DNA of 40,192 nucleotides from Candidatus Methanoperedens sp. GTDB taxonomy: Archaea > Halobacteriota > Methanosarcinia > Methanosarcinales > Methanoperedenaceae. This document shows, one piece after another, positions 37,319-40,192 of the stretch; positions within the stretch are counted from its first letter, which is position 1, and each line of letters begins with the position of its first letter. A program made the position numbers and the translations under genes. The notes beneath the pieces are model-generated. The model made no database searches. It was given only the letters and a program-made list of their open reading frames with translations, and was not told the DNA's origin. Location: contig JAPMTR010000084.1 in assembly GCA_026552975.1 (NCBI GenBank), positions 1 to 40,192 of the forward strand. The letters run 5' to 3'.

Positions 37319-38248
37319 ATGCAGATAAAGTATCTTGGCGTCATTGTTAACCCAAAAGCGGGTGCAGGCAAAATTGCAATTGAGAAGATAGCATCAAGAG
37401 CCATAGAGAAATTCAGTTATTGTGAAATTATAAGATCAAATCCGGTCGGAAGAGAAGGGACGATGAAAATCGCGCGTGAGCTCGCTTCCGGGGTCGATGC
37501 CATCCTGGTGATCGGCGGGGATGGGACTATGTCAGATATCGCATATAGCCTGTTCAGATCGGGAATGGATACGCCTATTATTGGCATCGGGGCAGGCAGT
37601 ACCAATGCTGGCCCTCTGATCACTGCAAAAGCAAAAGAAATTGATCAAATCGATCCGGGTAAACTTTCATTAAAGGAAGTTGGGGGAATACTTGCTGTTC
37701 TAAATGACAAACAGCTGGGACTGGGCTTTAATGATATTGTCTTTGGGGATACCATATTAACGACTATCAAAGGAAAAGTTGTGCAAGTTAGCGCCGCACA
37801 ATTCATGAAGGGTAAAAAGATCCCATCTCCTCCTGCCATGGCCGGTACAGAAACATCAGAAGTTGTTATTGAGAGAAAAGGAACGACAAAGCTGATCCAT
37901 AGAGGCTTATTTGGCCAGATGTTCGCCTCCCCCCTTGAAGAAAGATATCTGGGTAAGGGGCTGGCTGGCGGTACATCACTGGCATCCGCTCTTGGCCTGC
38001 CTGCGGGGATCGCGATTACCAGTGAACCTCTTGTTAATTACAGCATCGTCCAGGAAGAATTCCTGGAAATAGAACCGATCATAACCAAAACTGCAAGTTT
38101 CAGGGAAGGCGATGAAGTAATAGTCCATGGACTAAAAGAGGGAATATACCTGAATATAGATGGAAATCCCCTGGCCATTATCAAACCTGATGATGAAGTA
38201 CGATTAAGTTACATTCCTGATGCTATAAAAATTCTGAAGGTTTTATAA
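37319..38248 (+). CDS. ATP-NAD kinase-like protein
   Basis: A 309-residue protein of the NAD kinase/diacylglycerol kinase superfamily. The hallmark GGDGT motif is at residues 66-70 (VIGGDGTMSDIAY), preceded by VIVNPKAGAGK (9-19) and followed by GIGAGSTNAGP. Distinct from the canonical archaeal NAD kinase in overall pattern; it resembles the long subgroup often annotated as ATP-NAD kinase or AcoX-like. Substrate is therefore open. AGGA precedes the ATG. Confidence 0.88.
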   Translation: MQIKYLGVIVNPKAGAGKIAIEKIASRAIEKFSYCEIIRSNPVGREGTMKIARELASGVDAILVIGGDGTMSDIAYSLFRSGMDTPIIGIGAGSTNAGPLITAKAKEIDQIDPGKLSLKEVGGILAVLNDKQLGLGFNDIVFGDTILTTIKGKVVQVSAAQFMKGKKIPSPPAMAGTETSEVVIERKGTTKLIHRGLFGQMFASPLEERYLGKGLAGGTSLASALGLPAGIAITSEPLVNYSIVQEEFLEIEPIITKTASFREGDEVIVHGLKEGIYLNIDGNPLAIIKPDDEVRLSYIPDAIKILKVL

Positions 38249-38344
38249 TTTTTTAGGGGAAGTTTTATCTATAATCATTACAAATCTTGTTAATAGAGAT
38301 CGATAGCGAACATCGAATCGTCTAATAATTCCGGGAGGAAAATT

Positions 38345-38788
38345 ATGCCAAAAGTAGTTGTAGTATACTTAAGTACGTCAGGAAATACAAAAGCTATGGC
38401 TGAAGCCATAGTTGAAGGTGCAAAATCAAGAAATGCGGAAGCAGAGGCTTTTAACTTCCATGAAGCAAAGTTAGATCATATAAAATCTGCAGATGCAATA
38501 GCTATAGGATCCTCGACATTTCATTATAAGATTCTTCCGCCAATGGAAAAATTTATTGACAACCTTAAGGATGCAAATGTTTCAGGTAAACCCGGAGCAG
38601 CTTTTGGCTCATATGGCTGGAGCGGAGAAGCACCAGGTCTTATCGCAGAAAAAATGAGAGAGATCGGAATTAAAGTTATAGATCCGGTATTGCGCGTCCA
38701 GTATGCACCTGCAGAGAAAGATCTTGAGGAAGCAAAACGTCTCGGGAAAGATCTTGCAGAAAAAGTGAAAAAAAATTTAAAGAAGTAA
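38345..38788 (+). CDS. Flavodoxin domain protein
   Basis: A 147-residue stand-alone flavodoxin. The FMN phosphate loop is STSGNTKAMAEAI (residues 10-22), and the later AAFGSYGWSGEAP loop matches the one in the C-terminal domain of the flavodiiron protein encoded at 11.9-13.1 kb, so it belongs to that flavodoxin subgroup. It could be an electron carrier or partner of a separate reductase. A strong GGGAGG ribosome-binding site precedes the ATG. It is convergent with the CrtI-like gene. Confidence 0.93.
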   Translation: MPKVVVVYLSTSGNTKAMAEAIVEGAKSRNAEAEAFNFHEAKLDHIKSADAIAIGSSTFHYKILPPMEKFIDNLKDANVSGKPGAAFGSYGWSGEAPGLIAEKMREIGIKVIDPVLRVQYAPAEKDLEEAKRLGKDLAEKVKKNLKK

Positions 38789-38847
38789 GATCATTCAAAA
38801 GCATTGGACAGACGGATTTTGGTTTTCCAGAGGATAACTAAAATCTA

Positions 38848-38856
38848 TTTTTTTTT
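38848..38856 (+). terminator. T-run terminator after flavodoxin
   Basis: Nine consecutive Ts about 60 bases beyond the flavodoxin stop, with no clear stem, at the end of the convergent gene. T-tracts alone can terminate archaeal polymerase. Confidence 0.4.
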
Positions 38857-40153
38857 AAATTATTATATCTGCAGCATACTTTCCGCTGAACATAGATGTC
38901 CCCATACCACCATAGAATAGTCTTGAAAATGACTGCAGTCCCACAACATACAATCCCGGGACTTTCGTTACCGTGAAACTTTGCGACCATGGCCCTGCCT
39001 GCTCTTTGGATCGCCATGACCAACCGGCTACCGACCCTTTGCTGCGATGTCCCCAGTATTTATAAGTAAGCGGAGTTGCCACCTCCCGGATCACGACTCC
39101 CCTGGAGAGTCCTGGAAGGATGATCTCCGAAGCAGCCACAATGGCGTCTGCAATTTTAATTATCATGGCTTCGTGTCCAGGCGGAGCAAGTGTGGGATCA
39201 TGCCTTGACCACCAGGAAAGCCAGATATCATCTTGCAGGAAATCCTCCTTCCGTTGTTTTTTTAGCTCCCAGGGAACAGGCTTTCCTTCCTTGAGTTTAA
39301 TAAAAAGATGATCGCCCTTGAAAGCGGATAGATCGATCATATCTCTCTTTATTCCTAAGAAGAGAGTAAAAGCTGAGGAAGTGAGAGCCATTTTTGTTGC
39401 CAATTCACTTTCCTTGTTCGAAAATGCTGGCGGCAGGAGGTTGCAGATGGTTTCCCGGTAATCAGCATCAGATATAACAAGCGGTGCTTTTATGATCGTC
39501 CCTCCTGCAAGTTCGACCCCAGCCGCAACGCCATTTTTCAAATGAATACATGTTACTCTTTCCCCAAGTTGGATCTGGCCTCCCATTGACCTTACCTGCT
39601 CTGCCAGAAGCAAAGAGACGTTCTCTATGCCTCCTTTGACATACCATATCCCGACTTTTGACATGAATCGCCACATCTGGGCCAAAAGCACGACCAACAT
39701 TTCGGTTTCACTCGTCCCCTGGCTTCCAAGCAGATCCTTCAGGCTCTTGTCTTCCAGGTGGCGGTCAAGGATATCCCTGGCAGGGACATCACCCCATCTT
39801 TCAAGCACTTCGCAAGCTTTAAAATCAGCAATACATCCCGGCGTCTGTTTGATGAGGTCATAAGGCGCCAGCACATCAAGTGCTTTAATCACTTCGTCCA
39901 GGATTTTTATGATACTGGTTATCCCTCTGCGCTCTTTGGGGAATTGATCCATTAATTGCGCTTCGACCTGATCAAGAGGCTCGGAGATGATAACATCCAG
40001 GGAACCCCGACGCACCTGGAAGTGATCACGCACAAAATTTAACAGTTTTTCGATACCCAGTTCACACAGGGAATCAGCGATAAAATCAGGTACACAGGCT
40101 GTCCCAAAACCCCAAATAATAAAAATATTTAATAAGTTCTGTTTTTTCACCAA
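38855..40153 (-). CDS. CrtI/phytoene desaturase-like oxidoreductase lacking the FAD-binding N-terminus (possible pseudogene)
   Basis: The 432-residue frame matches the substrate and C-terminal parts of the phytoene desaturase / carotenoid isomerase-like flavoprotein family: VRDHFQVRRGSLDVIISE, GIWYVKGGIENVSLLLAE, VISDADYRETI, and the terminal VPGLYVVGLQSFSRLFYGGMGTSMFSGKYAAD that binds FAD in the family. The N-terminal GxGxxG Rossmann segment of about 50 residues is absent: the frame begins with an AT-rich run (NLLNIFIIWGFG) and meets a stop 18 bases upstream of the TTG start at 40153. Either the gene is 5'-truncated or the sequence has an error. Stop codon overlaps the T-run region of flavodoxin. 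Confidence 0.75.
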   Translation of the reverse strand: MVKKQNLLNIFIIWGFGTACVPDFIADSLCELGIEKLLNFVRDHFQVRRGSLDVIISEPLDQVEAQLMDQFPKERRGITSIIKILDEVIKALDVLAPYDLIKQTPGCIADFKACEVLERWGDVPARDILDRHLEDKSLKDLLGSQGTSETEMLVVLLAQMWRFMSKVGIWYVKGGIENVSLLLAEQVRSMGGQIQLGERVTCIHLKNGVAAGVELAGGTIIKAPLVISDADYRETICNLLPPAFSNKESELATKMALTSSAFTLFLGIKRDMIDLSAFKGDHLFIKLKEGKPVPWELKKQRKEDFLQDDIWLSWWSRHDPTLAPPGHEAMIIKIADAIVAASEIILPGLSRGVVIREVATPLTYKYWGHRSKGSVAGWSWRSKEQAGPWSQSFTVTKVPGLYVVGLQSFSRLFYGGMGTSMFSGKYAADIII

Positions 40154-40192
40154 TACTTTGTGACTTAGTATCTGAATAATTCAATGAAATAT

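Overview
This window is archaeal chromosome. The gene set (aIF2-gamma, aIF6, Rpo E', E'', N and K, ribosomal proteins L18e, L31e, L39e, S24e and S27ae, GTP-dependent dephospho-CoA kinase, the KEOPS subunit Cgi121) excludes a bacterium. TTG and GTG starts, GGAGG/GGTGA ribosome-binding sites and bacterial-type gyrase point to Euryarchaeota/Halobacteriota. NifB, a flavodiiron protein of the F420H2-oxidase type, LarE and a membrane-anchored pentaheme cytochrome c suggest Methanosarcinales, and I would guess the Ca. Methanoperedens (ANME-2d) side of that order. That placement is inference; nothing here proves it.

Layout. 0.3-2.8 kb (minus): a coupled radical SAM / EamA transporter / methionine aminopeptidase operon. 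3.0-5.8 kb (plus): a phasin-like coiled-coil protein, a UbiB/ABC1 kinase and two tandem fluoride channels. 5.8-9.3 kb (plus): the conserved information-processing operon aIF2-gamma, PIN protein, rpoE', rpoE'', dephospho-CoA kinase, S24e, S27ae. 9.5-11.8 kb: an exported Asn-rich protein and a membrane-anchored winged-helix protein. 11.8-16.8 kb: redox and metal genes (Cys-rich microprotein, flavodiiron protein, pentaheme cytochrome, NifB with a zinc-ribbon microprotein, LarE). 17.1-21.4 kb: ferritin-like protein, PurM, aIF6-L31e-L39e, and a class II HMG-CoA reductase followed by a decayed DUF4143 gene.

22.0-23.7 kb (minus): a compact division unit of a CdrS-like ribbon-helix-helix regulator, FtsZ and a 40-residue Cys microprotein. 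It has tandem operator-like repeats at the promoter and a textbook intrinsic terminator. 23.8-27.1 kb (plus): a structured leader, L18e, L13, S9, RpoN, tRNA-Pro(CGG), RpoK, S2 and a MEMO protein. 27.2-29.0 kb: a DUF1624 membrane protein, a single-domain response regulator and Cgi121.

29.3-36.1 kb (minus) is the most striking region: gyrB, a TPR gene and gyrA. Both gyrase genes carry a short intein at a Gly|Ser junction, with near-identical splice-junction sequences. The GyrA intein keeps an HNH-like remnant. In the GyrB intein that segment appears eroded and contains a palindromic repeat read in frame as protein; a second, unrelated palindromic repeat lies between the TPR gene and gyrA. 36.4-40.2 kb: pirin, an NAD-kinase-like protein, a flavodoxin, and a CrtI-like oxidoreductase that lacks its FAD-binding N-terminus.

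All homology statements come from reading motifs by eye; no database search was run.
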